Source: a bacterium
GTDB lineage: Bacteria; Joyebacterota; Joyebacteria; Joyebacterales; Joyebacteraceae
Assembly (NCBI GenBank): GCA_025782395.1
Contig: JALGZD010000091.1
Coordinates: 30,473-94,472, forward strand
Direction: 5' to 3'
Length of the DNA stretch: 64,000 bases
The notes beneath the pieces are model-generated. The model searched no databases. It was given only the letters and a program-made list of their open reading frames with translations, and was not told where the DNA came from. Both the position numbers and the translations under genes were made by a program. Positions 7,409-15,343 of the stretch are shown here, piece by piece. Positions within the stretch are counted from its first letter, which is position 1. Each line of letters starts with the position of its first letter.

Positions 7409-8749
7409 ATGATGGAGAACCACCTCAGAATCCTTGTGGTCGATGACCAGTCGAGTGTACGTGAGCTTCTTAAGGCCGTGCTCGAGAGCGATGGTCATGA
7501 GGTAGAGGTCGCGCCCGAGGGAGAGAGCGGCGTCGAGAAGCTGGCCGACGGGTTTCACGACCTGGTCATCATGGATATCCGGATGCCGGGCATCAGCGGC
7601 ATTGAGGCCCTGGGACGCATGAAGAAAGCGAGCCCGGACTGCGGCGTCGTCATGATGACCGCCTACGCGTCGGTCGAGACTGCGGTCGAGGCCATGAAGC
7701 TCGGGGCATTCGACTACATCACGAAGCCGATAGACATCGATGAAGTCCATTCGGTCGTCTCGAGATTCGCCGACGAGTCGTCCCGGGTACCCGAGGAGAA
7801 GCCGCCCGAGATCGAGCCCTCGAGCGATATCGTCGGGGCGAGCGTCGCGATACGAGAGGTGTTGGAGCTGGCTCGCCGCGTCGCCACGAGCGATGCCGCG
7901 GTTCTCATCCTCGGCGAGAGCGGGACGGGCAAGGAGCTTATAGCGCACGAGGTACACCGGGCGAGCCCACGCGAACACAAGCCGTTTGTGGCCGTGAACT
8001 GTTCGGCCATTCCTGGAGGTCTTCTCGAGAGCGAGCTCTTCGGTCACGAGAAGGGTGCTTTCACCGGTGCGGGTCGGCAGAAGCGTGGGCGATTCGAGCT
8101 GGCGGCGGGCGGGACCATCTTCCTGGACGAGATCGGTGACATGTCGTCCGAGCTGCAGGCCAAGCTGCTCCGATTCCTGCAGGATCACACCCTTCAGCGC
8201 GTGGGCGGATCGGTCGACATCACTGTCGACGTCCGCATAGTGGCCGCGACCAATCGGGATCTGGACGCGGCGGTCGCCGACGGCAGCTTCCGTGAAGACC
8301 TGTACTTCCGACTCAACGTTGTGACAATCGCGATACCACCGCTTCGGGATCGCAAGGAGGACATACCGCTCCTCGTGGAGCATTTCCTCAAGAAGCACGC
8401 CGAGAAAGGCAGAAAGCCGAAGAGGATGTCACCCAAGGCGATGCGGGTCATGATGAACTACGACTGGCCCGGGAACGTCCGGGAGCTCGAGAACGCCATA
8501 CACCGTGCCGTGGTTCTCTCTCGTGGCGAGACAGTATTCCCCGAGCAGCTTCCGGCAAAGCTTCAGTCGGTTCCAGACTCCGAGGTCGACAGAGAGAAGA
8601 CGGGTATGACGATCCGCGAAATGGAGCGTGACATCATCATCAAAACCCTCGCGCAGACCGAGGGCAACAGAACTCACGCGGCGAAGATTCTGGGCATCTC
8701 GCGCAGAACTCTCCAGAACAAGATCAAAGAGTACGAGATCGAATCCTGA
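7409..8749 (+). CDS. Sigma-54-dependent response regulator (NtrC/ZraR class)
   Basis: This 446-residue regulator has the full three-domain layout. The receiver domain has acidic pair D12-D13, phospho-acceptor D56, T84 and K106. The AAA+ domain has Walker A GESGTGKE (near 168), the sigma-54 contact loop GAFTGA, and Walker [14 protein letters not shown] Fis-type helix-turn-helix ([15 protein letters not shown]) closes the protein. It should activate sigma-54 promoters after phosphorylation by the kinase encoded 71 bp upstream. A near-perfect sigma-54 promoter lies about 180 bp downstream, in front of the ZraP-like gene, which is the obvious target. A sigma-54 (rpoN) gene is not in the window. 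Confidence 0.95.
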   Translation: MMENHLRILVVDDQSSVRELLKAVLESDGHEVEVAPEGESGVEKLADGFHDLVIMDIRMPGISGIEALGRMKKASPDCGVVMMTAYASVETAVEAMKLGAFDYITKPIDIDEVHSVVSRFADESSRVPEEKPPEIEPSSDIVGASVAIREVLELARRVATSDAAVLILGESGTGKELIAHEVHRASPREHKPFVAVNCSAIPGGLLESELFGHEKGAFTGAGRQKRGRFELAAGGTIFLDEIGDMSSELQAKLLRFLQDHTLQRVGGSVDITVDVRIVAATNRDLDAAVADGSFREDLYFRLNVVTIAIPPLRDRKEDIPLLVEHFLKKHAEKGRKPKRMSPKAMRVMMNYDWPGNVRELENAIHRAVVLSRGETVFPEQLPAKLQSVPDSEVDREKTGMTIREMERDIIIKTLAQTEGNRTHAAKILGISRRTLQNKIKEYEIES

Positions 8750-8840
8750 TCGCGCAGATTCTGCGCACCTTCCAGCCGTTCTACCTCCCCCAAATGGGCA
8801 GTTCCTTCACGCCAGGGTTTTTCCGAAGCCGCCAACGCGC

Positions 8841-8854
8841 CTCTCATCTGAGAG
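8841..8854. promoter_or_regulatory. Candidate upstream activator site
   Basis: CTCTCA-TC-TGAGAG is a perfect palindrome with 6-bp arms. It lies about 76 bp upstream of the -24 box at 8930, a distance normal for NtrC-family enhancer sites. It is a plausible binding site for the regulator encoded at 7409-8749. Confidence 0.5.
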
Positions 8855-8929
8855 AGTCAATCGTGTAACGTCCTGTTCTATCAGGTTTTATGTCGAGCAG
8901 ACGAAAGCCGCACACTGTTCCGGCACGAT

Positions 8930-8945
8930 TGGCACCTCGGTTGCT
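8930..8945 (+). promoter_or_regulatory. Sigma-54 (-24/-12) promoter
   Basis: The sequence TGGCAC-N5-TTGCT matches the sigma-54 consensus, with GG at -24 and GC at -12 in correct spacing. Transcription would begin near 8956. It directs the ZraP-like gene and is adjacent to a sigma-54 activator gene. Confidence 0.85.
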
Positions 8946-9078
8946 GTAAAGAGGTGTGTGAGAGCTCCTCCGGCCGGTATTCTGAGACGTCGTGCGGCTG
9001 ACCGTGCCGGCCGGAAGGGCAGACAAGCAGCAGAAGAACCCGGGAGGCAAGACCTCCCACTTCCGAGAGGGGAAGAAG

Positions 9079-9612
9079 ATGAAAAGGAAGAAGATCCTCG
9101 TGATTGCGGTGCTCGCCCTCGCGATGACTACAATGGCCGCCGCGCCGGCGATCGCGGGTAGAGGTGGACGGGGCGGAGCCATGGGCGGCGGCATGCGCGG
9201 GGGGCCGGCGATGGGGCGCGGCGCGATGCCCACGTTCACCGAGGAGCAGCAGGAGAAGATACAGGAGATCCGGAGCAGCTTCGATGAGGACCGTGTTGAG
9301 CTCGCCAACCGGATCAAGGTGATGCATCTCGAGATGCGGGAGCTCATCACGGGCGACAACCCCGACTTTGGGAAGCTCGAGCGGATGATCGACGACATCT
9401 CCAAAGAGCGCGCGGAGATGATGAAGATAGGGATCCGTCAGCACGTTGCGGTTCGGAAGATCCTGACCGACGACCAGAAGGTGTTGTTTGACCAAAGCTT
9501 CGGGATGCGGATGAGTCATGCCGGTATGGTTGGTAGCATGGGTGGTCCTGGAGTAATGGGCGGCAGGCCTGGTGGTGGGAGGATGGGCGGTCGCGGTGGA
9601 ATGGGAATCTAG
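9079..9612 (+). CDS. Spy/CpxP/ZraP-like periplasmic protein
   Basis: The product of 177 residues has a Sec signal peptide (first 26 residues, ending AIAG). A Gly/Arg/Met-rich stretch follows, then a helical core containing the LTxxQ-type motif (LTDDQ, near residue 130), and a Gly/Met-rich tail. This is the plan of ZraP/Spy periplasmic chaperones, which bind metal or protect envelope proteins. The ATG at 9079 follows a GAGAGGGGAAG site. It is preceded by the sigma-54 promoter and the two-component pair, matching the zraP-zraSR arrangement of enterobacteria. The Gly-rich ends are longer than in the E. coli proteins. Zinc binding is inference. Confidence 0.82.
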   Translation: MKRKKILVIAVLALAMTTMAAAPAIAGRGGRGGAMGGGMRGGPAMGRGAMPTFTEEQQEKIQEIRSSFDEDRVELANRIKVMHLEMRELITGDNPDFGKLERMIDDISKERAEMMKIGIRQHVAVRKILTDDQKVLFDQSFGMRMSHAGMVGSMGGPGVMGGRPGGGRMGGRGGMGI

Positions 9613-9708
9613 GAAGTCACTCGCTTCGAGCGAGTGAACCGGCGCGAGTCGCACCGCAAGGGTTGCCGCAGTAGACGGCGGCAAGGGCGGCTCGCTCCCC
9701 CCGAAACG

Positions 9709-9750
9709 GCGGGTGGTCTCCACGGGAGAGGCCGCCCGCTTTCCTCTTGT
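9709..9750 (+). terminator. Rho-independent terminator
   Basis: A 12-bp GC-rich stem (GCGGGTGGTCTC pairing with GAGGCCGCCCGC, two G-U pairs) is followed by TTTCCTCTTGT. It ends the ZraP-like transcript. A second hairpin (TCACTCGCT/AGCGAGTGA) sits just after the stop codon near 9616-9636. Confidence 0.75.
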
Positions 9751-9833
9751 ATGCCTCTTGGCCGGCTGCCTATACTGCCGGACGAACCGTGTCCGTGCGG
9801 GACTCGTGGACATTCGAACGCGGGAGGCACGAG

Positions 9834-11159
9834 ATGTTCGAGCGCGTCTTCAGGCTTGGTGACAACGGCACCACCGTCAGAGCTGAGTTCATCGGTGGTG
9901 CGACGACGTTCATGGCGATGGCCTACATCATCTTCGTCAATCCGGCGATACTCTCCGCAGCCGGGGGAGCGGGAATGGACTTCCGCGCCGTCATGGCGGC
10001 GACGTGTGTGAGTTCGGCCCTGGCCTCCCTGCTGATGGCTTTCCTGGCCAACTACCCGATTGCTCTCGCCCCCGGCATGGGGCTCAACGCCTATTTCAGC
10101 TTCCTCATCTGCGGCAAAATGGGTGTGCCCTGGGAGGTCGCCCTCGGCATCGTGTTCATCTCCGGCGTCGTCTTCACGGTACTAACCCTGGTCAGAGTCA
10201 GGGAGATGATCATGAACGCGATACCGGACGCGATCAAGCTGGGCGCGGCGGCCGGTATCGGCCTTTTCATCGCGTTCCTCGGTCTTAAGGACGCCGGCAT
10301 CATCCAGTCTGATCCTGCCTCGCTCATGACGCTCGGAGACCTCCACAGTCCGCCTGCCCTTCTTGCCCTCTTCGGGCTTGTAGTAACGTCGGCACTTATG
10401 GCGGCCAAGGTCAAAGGCGCGATCTTCTGGGGGATTCTCGTAACGGGCGTGGCCGGGATCGTGACGGGGCTGGTCCGGTTCTCCGGCGTTTTCGCCGTGC
10501 CTGATCTCTCGCCGACCTTCATGAGAATGAAGCCGCTGGCCGCACTCCGGCTTGAGTACTTGACACCCATCTTCGTTCTTCTCTTCTTCGACATGTTCGA
10601 CACGGTCGGCACGCTGGTCGGCGTGGGGACGCGAGCCGGGTTCATGAGGGACGGTAAGCTGCCGCGCGCCTCGCAGGCACTGCTGTCGGATTCGGTCGGT
10701 ACGATGATTGGTGCAGCGCTGGGGACATCAACTACGACAAGCTTCGTGGAAAGCGCGGCCGGCGTGAGCGCAGGAGCGCGTACCGGCCTTGCAAACGTTT
10801 TCACCGCGGGTCTCTTCCTTGCGGCTCTCTTCTTCGCCCCGCTCGCGCAGATGTTCGGAGGCGGATACGAGACCGCGGCCGGTGCGTTCCTGTATCCTGT
10901 GACGGCGCCGGCGCTCATCATAGTCGGTTGTCTCATGATCAGGAGCGTGAGCGGGATAGATTGGGACGATTACTCAGATGCCATTCCTGCGTTCCTCACG
11001 ATGATCATCATGCCACTGACCTCGAGCATCGCGCACGGCCTGGCCATCGGTTTCATCAGCTATCCGCTGATCAAGATGCTTTCAGGGAAGGCAAGAGACA
11101 TCCACTGGCTGGTTTATCTCCTTGCTGCTCTCTTCGTCCTGCGCTATATACTTATCTAG
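9834..11159 (+). CDS. AzgA-family purine (NCS2) permease
   Basis: This 441-residue polytopic protein imports purine bases such as adenine, guanine or hypoxanthine. Diagnostic segments include GGATTFMAMAYIIFVNP near the N-terminus, ALAPGMGLNAYF, and DMFDTVGTLVGVG, all typical of AzgA/GhxP proteins with 14 membrane spans. The ATG at 9834 follows GGGAGG. It stands alone between two terminators. No purine riboswitch could be recognised in the leader. The exact purine is not determinable. Confidence 0.92.
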   Translation: MFERVFRLGDNGTTVRAEFIGGATTFMAMAYIIFVNPAILSAAGGAGMDFRAVMAATCVSSALASLLMAFLANYPIALAPGMGLNAYFSFLICGKMGVPWEVALGIVFISGVVFTVLTLVRVREMIMNAIPDAIKLGAAAGIGLFIAFLGLKDAGIIQSDPASLMTLGDLHSPPALLALFGLVVTSALMAAKVKGAIFWGILVTGVAGIVTGLVRFSGVFAVPDLSPTFMRMKPLAALRLEYLTPIFVLLFFDMFDTVGTLVGVGTRAGFMRDGKLPRASQALLSDSVGTMIGAALGTSTTTSFVESAAGVSAGARTGLANVFTAGLFLAALFFAPLAQMFGGGYETAAGAFLYPVTAPALIIVGCLMIRSVSGIDWDDYSDAIPAFLTMIIMPLTSSIAHGLAIGFISYPLIKMLSGKARDIHWLVYLLAALFVLRYILI

Positions 11160-11181
11160 GGGTGGCTCCTGTCTGTCAACC

Positions 11182-11216
11182 AGAGGGCGGGCCTCAGCGC
11201 CCGCCCTCTTTCTACT
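11182..11216 (+). terminator. Rho-independent terminator after purine permease
   Basis: AGAGGGCGGGC (11182-11192) pairs perfectly with GCCCGCCCTCT (11199-11209) around a 6-nt loop, followed by a pyrimidine-rich TTCTACTG tail. Confidence 0.85.
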
Positions 11217-11267
11217 GTTTCTGGAAGTGCTGCCCGCTTTCCTTCCGATCTCCCGGAGTCGGATCTC

Positions 11268-11942
11268 ATGTGGGTTCAGGCTGTCACAGACGCGAAGCGT
11301 GCGATCGGACGACCGGCACGAGCCCTGGTTCTGACGCTCACGCTTGTCCTTCTCACCATCATGCCCGGCACAGCCCACGCTGGTCTCAGCGGTTTCGTGC
11401 CTTCATCGCGGAAAGGTGCGGGAGAAGTCTGGGTCGAGTTCCCCAGATTCACCGAGCCGTTTGGTGATGACTATGTGGGGGACTACGCCCTCACGAACGG
11501 CTGGGGTTTTGGTCTGGGCGTGTCTTTCGGTCTCGCCGACAAGCTCTGTCTTGAAGGGCGCTCCCTTCAGACCAATCACACCATCGAAGATGCCGAGTGG
11601 GACCTCGATCTGGCGTACGTCGGTTTGAAGTACTGCATGGTCCGGGACAGCCCCTTTCAGCCGTTCCTGAGTGCCGGCTACGTCCGTCAGAACCTGGAGA
11701 CCGACCTGTCCTGCGTGGAGGAGAACGAGTACGTCCGGCTGACCGGTCATGGAATCCTCGCGTCGGCCGGAATGGACTACTTCCGAAACAACAAGTTCTT
11801 CATCACGCTTCGTGTCGAATACGCATTTGTTGACTACTCGTATGGGGTCTTCGGAACAGAGGAACAGGATCTGGCGGAATCGTTCGACGGGCGCGTGCTC
11901 TCTGCTTCCATCGGCCTCGGGTACAGAGCGCCGATCTGGTAG
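11268..11942 (+). CDS. Small outer-membrane beta-barrel protein
   Basis: The product of about 224 residues has a long basic n-region, a hydrophobic segment (about 18-32) and a signal cleavage site near AHAG. The rest alternates aromatic and polar residues in strands such as WGFGLGVSFGLADKLCLEG and ends in aromatic W, as expected for an OmpA-like or OMP_b-brl 8-stranded barrel. Function is unknown. It has its own transcription unit after the permease terminator. Several in-frame starts are possible; the signal peptide fits the one chosen. Confidence 0.7.
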   Translation: MWVQAVTDAKRAIGRPARALVLTLTLVLLTIMPGTAHAGLSGFVPSSRKGAGEVWVEFPRFTEPFGDDYVGDYALTNGWGFGLGVSFGLADKLCLEGRSLQTNHTIEDAEWDLDLAYVGLKYCMVRDSPFQPFLSAGYVRQNLETDLSCVEENEYVRLTGHGILASAGMDYFRNNKFFITLRVEYAFVDYSYGVFGTEEQDLAESFDGRVLSASIGLGYRAPIW

Positions 11943-12060
11943 GAAGAAAAACGGGAAAAGCGGCCTTCTACCGAGACGGAGATGCACATCCCCAGGCGCT
12001 ACAATCCCAGTCAAAGACAGATGTCTGCACGATATGAGTTCTCTACGGTGGAGGTGGCGC

Positions 12061-12516
12061 GTGTACGAGGTCAAGGCAACCTGGAAGGGCGGCTTCAAGT
12101 TCCTTGGTATCGACGGAGGTGGCCGTGAGCTGAGAATGGACGCCAGCGTAGGAGCCGGCGGAGAAGGTGATGGTTACCGCCCGTCCGAGCTGCCGCTCCT
12201 GGGATTGGCCGGCTGCACGGGGATCGACACTTTAGAGATTCTCCAGAAGATGCGCCAACCTGTCGAAGGGCTCGATGTGCGTGTAGTGGCGGCGCCAAAC
12301 GATGGGTATCCCGCGCGCTACACGCGGATCGAAGTGCAGTACACTGTGCTTGGGAAAGGCCTCTCGATGGAGAAGGTCGAGAGGGCCGTCAAGCTCTCCG
12401 AGGACAAGTACTGCACCGTCGGGCAAACGCTTGCCAACGGAACGGAGATGATCCATACGATCAAGCTCGTTGAGGAACAGGTCGGGTCGACGGGCGGCGT
12501 AAGGAGCGATTTATGA
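12061..12516 (+). CDS. OsmC/Ohr-family thiol peroxidase-like protein
   Basis: This 151-residue protein has the OsmC fold signature. Two conserved cysteines lie in GLAGCTGIDT and DKYCTVGQT, and an early Arg/Glu-rich strand region (YRPSELPLLG) is present. OsmC/Ohr proteins reduce organic hydroperoxides in the cytoplasm. The GTG at 12061 is chosen because GGAGG lies seven bases before it; an ATG at 12034 is an alternative. The stop overlaps the tldD start (ATGA), so the two are coupled, giving an osmC-tldD-tldE operon. The physiological substrate is unknown. Confidence 0.88.
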   Translation: MYEVKATWKGGFKFLGIDGGGRELRMDASVGAGGEGDGYRPSELPLLGLAGCTGIDTLEILQKMRQPVEGLDVRVVAAPNDGYPARYTRIEVQYTVLGKGLSMEKVERAVKLSEDKYCTVGQTLANGTEMIHTIKLVEEQVGSTGGVRSDL

Positions 12517-13883
12517 AATCCCGCATAGAACAGGTGATGAAGAGGTTCGCCGACAAGTGCGACTACCTTGAGGTTCACTTCGAAGAGACCGAGGAATCCC
12601 GCATCGGCTTCAACGGTCCGCGACTGTCGGATCTCGGCCGCCGAATGGATTTCGGTGGCAACGTGCGCGCTCTCCACAAGGGTGGGTGGGGCTTTGCGTC
12701 ATTCAACAGCGTGGATCGCCTCGAGGAGTTCGCGCAGTACGCGGTCGATCAGGCCAGGACCGTGGGCAAGGAAACGAGCCGGCTTGCCGAGGTTGAGCCG
12801 GTGGTGGTCGACGTCCCAGCGGATCTCAAGAGCGACCCCCGCAATGTGTCCCTCGAGAAGAAGGTCGAGATATTGCGGGCGTACAACGAGCGCGCACTCG
12901 ACTTCGGCGACGGCATCACCAGCACGGTGGTTACATACTTCGACCGCTTCCGTAGATTCTGGTTCGGCAACAGCGAAGGCAGTCTCATCTATCAGGAACG
13001 CGGCGACATCGGCGGTCGAGTGAGCCCAGTGGCAACGCACGACGGCGACACTCAGAGCTACAACGTCGGCTTCGGCGGGAGCGACGACTTCAGCGTCGTC
13101 AAGGGACTCGAAGCAGAGATCGACGAAGCCTGTGAAGTGGCACTGGGCAAACTGGACGCACCGAAGATCAAGGGCGGGGAGTACACGGTGATCCTCGACC
13201 CGCGACTCGCCGGCGTTTTCGTCCACGAGGCCTTCGGACATCTGTCCGAGGGCGACAACGTGTACGAGGATGAGAATCTCCAGAAGGTCATGAAGCTCGG
13301 GAGGAGGTTCGGCGGGAGCTTTCTCAACGTCTACGATACCGGGCTGGACAAGGGGCTGCGCGGTCACCTGGTCTATGATGACGAGGGCGTGGCGACCGAG
13401 AAGACGTACCTGATCCGGGAAGGCGAGCTGGTCGGAAGGCTCCACTCGCGCGAGACCGCCGGCAAGATGGGGGAGAAGCCGACGGGGAATGCGCGCTGTT
13501 TCGACTACCGCTTTGCTCCCATTCCACGGATGCGGAATACGTGTATCGCTGCAGGAGAAGCCACATTCGACGAGATGATTGCCGGTATTGACTATGGCGT
13601 CTACTGCATCTCGGCGTCAGGCGGGCAGACGAACGGCGAGATGTTCACGTTTACGGCCGCCAACGCCCGGATGATCCGCGATGGGAAGCCGGCGGAGCAA
13701 GTGCGGGACGTGACACTTACCGGAAATGTCTTCACCACTCTTGAGAACATCGATCTCCTCGCGAACGATCTTGCGACACACGACGGCGGCGGAGGATGCG
13801 GCAAGGCGGGGCAGTTCCCACTGCCCGTTACCCATGGTTCCCCGCACGTCAGGATTCGGAACGTCGTGATTGGAGGTGAGTGA
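12513..13883 (+). CDS. tldD: TldD-family metalloprotease subunit
   Basis: TldD pairs with TldE to form a heterodimeric zinc protease that degrades unfolded peptides and, in E. coli, trims the leader of microcin B17. The 456-residue protein has the HExxxH zinc motif as HEAFGH at 238-243, in the context VHEAFGHLSEGD, and the family motifs GGQTNGEMFTF and GKAGQ near the C-terminus. It overlaps osmC by four bases and is followed directly by the TldE homologue. Its presence about 7-8 kb from a probable RiPP cluster is suggestive, but TldD is widespread, so the link is only inference. Confidence 0.95.
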   Translation: MKSRIEQVMKRFADKCDYLEVHFEETEESRIGFNGPRLSDLGRRMDFGGNVRALHKGGWGFASFNSVDRLEEFAQYAVDQARTVGKETSRLAEVEPVVVDVPADLKSDPRNVSLEKKVEILRAYNERALDFGDGITSTVVTYFDRFRRFWFGNSEGSLIYQERGDIGGRVSPVATHDGDTQSYNVGFGGSDDFSVVKGLEAEIDEACEVALGKLDAPKIKGGEYTVILDPRLAGVFVHEAFGHLSEGDNVYEDENLQKVMKLGRRFGGSFLNVYDTGLDKGLRGHLVYDDEGVATEKTYLIREGELVGRLHSRETAGKMGEKPTGNARCFDYRFAPIPRMRNTCIAAGEATFDEMIAGIDYGVYCISASGGQTNGEMFTFTAANARMIRDGKPAEQVRDVTLTGNVFTTLENIDLLANDLATHDGGGGCGKAGQFPLPVTHGSPHVRIRNVVIGGE

Positions 13884-13884
13884 G

Positions 13885-15231
13885 GTGAAGAGGATCATCG
13901 ATAGAGCTCTCAGTAGAGGAGCCGCCAGGGCCGAGGTCTTCTACCTGAACTCTCTCCAGACAGAGGTCAGCTACGAGGCGGGGCGACTCAAGGAGTTGGC
14001 CAATACCGAGGAGACAGGTGTTGCTTTGAGGCTGGTCAAGGATGGGAAACTGGGCTTCGCCACGACAACAAAGCTCACCGACCTGGATCGGCTTGTGGAC
14101 GATGCGCTCGAGACGGCATCATGCGGTGACGATATGGAATTCGAATTCGCTGTTGCCGGCGATCTGCCCGACACGCGGTTTTTTGACAAGGCCGTCGCCG
14201 AGCTCTCCGTCGACGAGATGATGAAGCACTCGGAAGCAGGCATCGCGCACCTGCTCGACTACGAGAAGAAGATCAACGCAGGGTCTGGCACGACCCGCGA
14301 GATGCAGACCATCCGTCTCTCCAACTCGGACGGCGTCGATGCGGAGTTCGAGCGGACTCAGTATAGGTTCTATGTGCTTGGACGGCTTGTCGAGGGCACG
14401 AACATGCTTGACGCGAGCGCCTATTTTGGCGGCACGGCGCTGGATGTCGATTTCGACCGCTTGTACGAGACCGCTGTGGACAAGTTCAGAAGGGCACGGA
14501 CGAATGCAGATCTGGCCACCGGTCCGACTACCGTCATCCTCACGCCCAGAGCCGTAGCCGATATCATGCTTACCCTGAACTTCGGTGTCAGTGGAGCCTA
14601 CATCGAGCAGGGCATCTCTCCTCTGGTCGGAAAACTGGGGGAACGCATCTTCGATGAGAGGATAACGATCCGGGATGACGGCCTGAGACCCGGTGGGTAC
14701 AGGTCGGCGCCCTTTGACGATGAGGGCGTTCCGATGCAGACGACGACGCTCGTGGAGTCAGGTGTGCTCAAGAGTTATCTGACAGATCTCCGAACGGCAC
14801 GCAAGCTGAACCACGCGGACACAGGCAACGGCCTCAAGGCGAAACGTCTCATCGGCACAAAGGAGCTGGGCAAGGCTCCGGCGCCGGAGATAACCAACTG
14901 GGTGATGGAAGGTGGGGAGAAATCGCACGAGGAGCTCCTGTCCAAGGTCGGGAGCGGCGTGCTCGTGGACAGCATCATGGGTCTCTTGATGTCCAATCTC
15001 ATCGCCGGGGAATTCTGCGGGAATCTTGCGTACGGACTCAAGATCGAAAATGGCAAGACGACCGGGCGTGTGAAGGACGCTATGATCTCCGGCAACATCT
15101 ACAAGCTTCTCAAGAGGAACATCGTCGCGCTGTCCGAGGACGTCGAACTCACAGGACTTCTCGGCGGTATCGGAACTCACTGGTACCCGTACGTGGTCCT
15201 GAGGGACGTGACGATCGCGACGAAGTCGTAA
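13885..15231 (+). CDS. pmbA: TldE/PmbA-family metalloprotease partner
   Basis: This is the non-catalytic partner of TldD. It lacks HExxxH but shares the U62/PmbA fold, with motifs such as GLLMSNLIAGEFCGNLAYG near residue 365 and a C-terminal GGIGTHWYPYVVLRDVTI. GTG at 13885 is preferred because GGAGGTGAG precedes it by a few bases within the end of tldD; an in-frame TTG at 13870 is possible. Length (448 aa) is normal. A 29-bp tandem repeat begins at the base after its stop. Confidence 0.93.
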   Translation: MKRIIDRALSRGAARAEVFYLNSLQTEVSYEAGRLKELANTEETGVALRLVKDGKLGFATTTKLTDLDRLVDDALETASCGDDMEFEFAVAGDLPDTRFFDKAVAELSVDEMMKHSEAGIAHLLDYEKKINAGSGTTREMQTIRLSNSDGVDAEFERTQYRFYVLGRLVEGTNMLDASAYFGGTALDVDFDRLYETAVDKFRRARTNADLATGPTTVILTPRAVADIMLTLNFGVSGAYIEQGISPLVGKLGERIFDERITIRDDGLRPGGYRSAPFDDEGVPMQTTTLVESGVLKSYLTDLRTARKLNHADTGNGLKAKRLIGTKELGKAPAPEITNWVMEGGEKSHEELLSKVGSGVLVDSIMGLLMSNLIAGEFCGNLAYGLKIENGKTTGRVKDAMISGNIYKLLKRNIVALSEDVELTGLLGGIGTHWYPYVVLRDVTIATKS

Positions 15232-15330
15232 GTGGGCGCGTGGGCGCGCCCGATTGGGCAGTGGGCGCGTGGGCGCGCCCGATTAGGCAGTGGGCGCGTG
15301 GGCGCGCCCGATTAGGCAGTGGGCGCGTGG
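15232..15330. repeat. 29-bp tandem repeat array, locus 1
   Basis: Three full copies start at 15232, 15261 and 15290, with a partial fourth at 15319-15330. Each unit contains the 10-bp palindrome GGGCGCGCCC followed by GATT(A/G)GGCA. The array begins immediately after the TldE stop and ends just before the AGGAGG of the DUF2207 gene. Related arrays occur at 41216-41320 and 48105-48179. Confidence 0.9.
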
Positions 15331-15343
15331 ACAGGAGGTAGAT

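Larger units (their letters stand above)
8750..9078 (+). other. 329-bp regulatory gap before the ZraP-like gene
   Basis: No gene is supported here. It holds an inverted repeat GCGCAG-ATT-CTGCGC (8752-8766), a second inverted repeat at 8841-8854, a sigma-54 promoter at 8930-8945 and a leader of about 120 nt up to the ATG at 9079. The open frames that cross it have no ribosome-binding site and are not conserved-looking. Confidence 0.7.

Noticed and set aside
9751..9833. A purine riboswitch before the purine permease
   Set aside because: No three-way junction with the conserved TATA and loop sequences could be found.
15232..15330. The 29-bp repeats as a CRISPR array
   Set aside because: Units are directly abutting with no spacers, and no cas genes are present.
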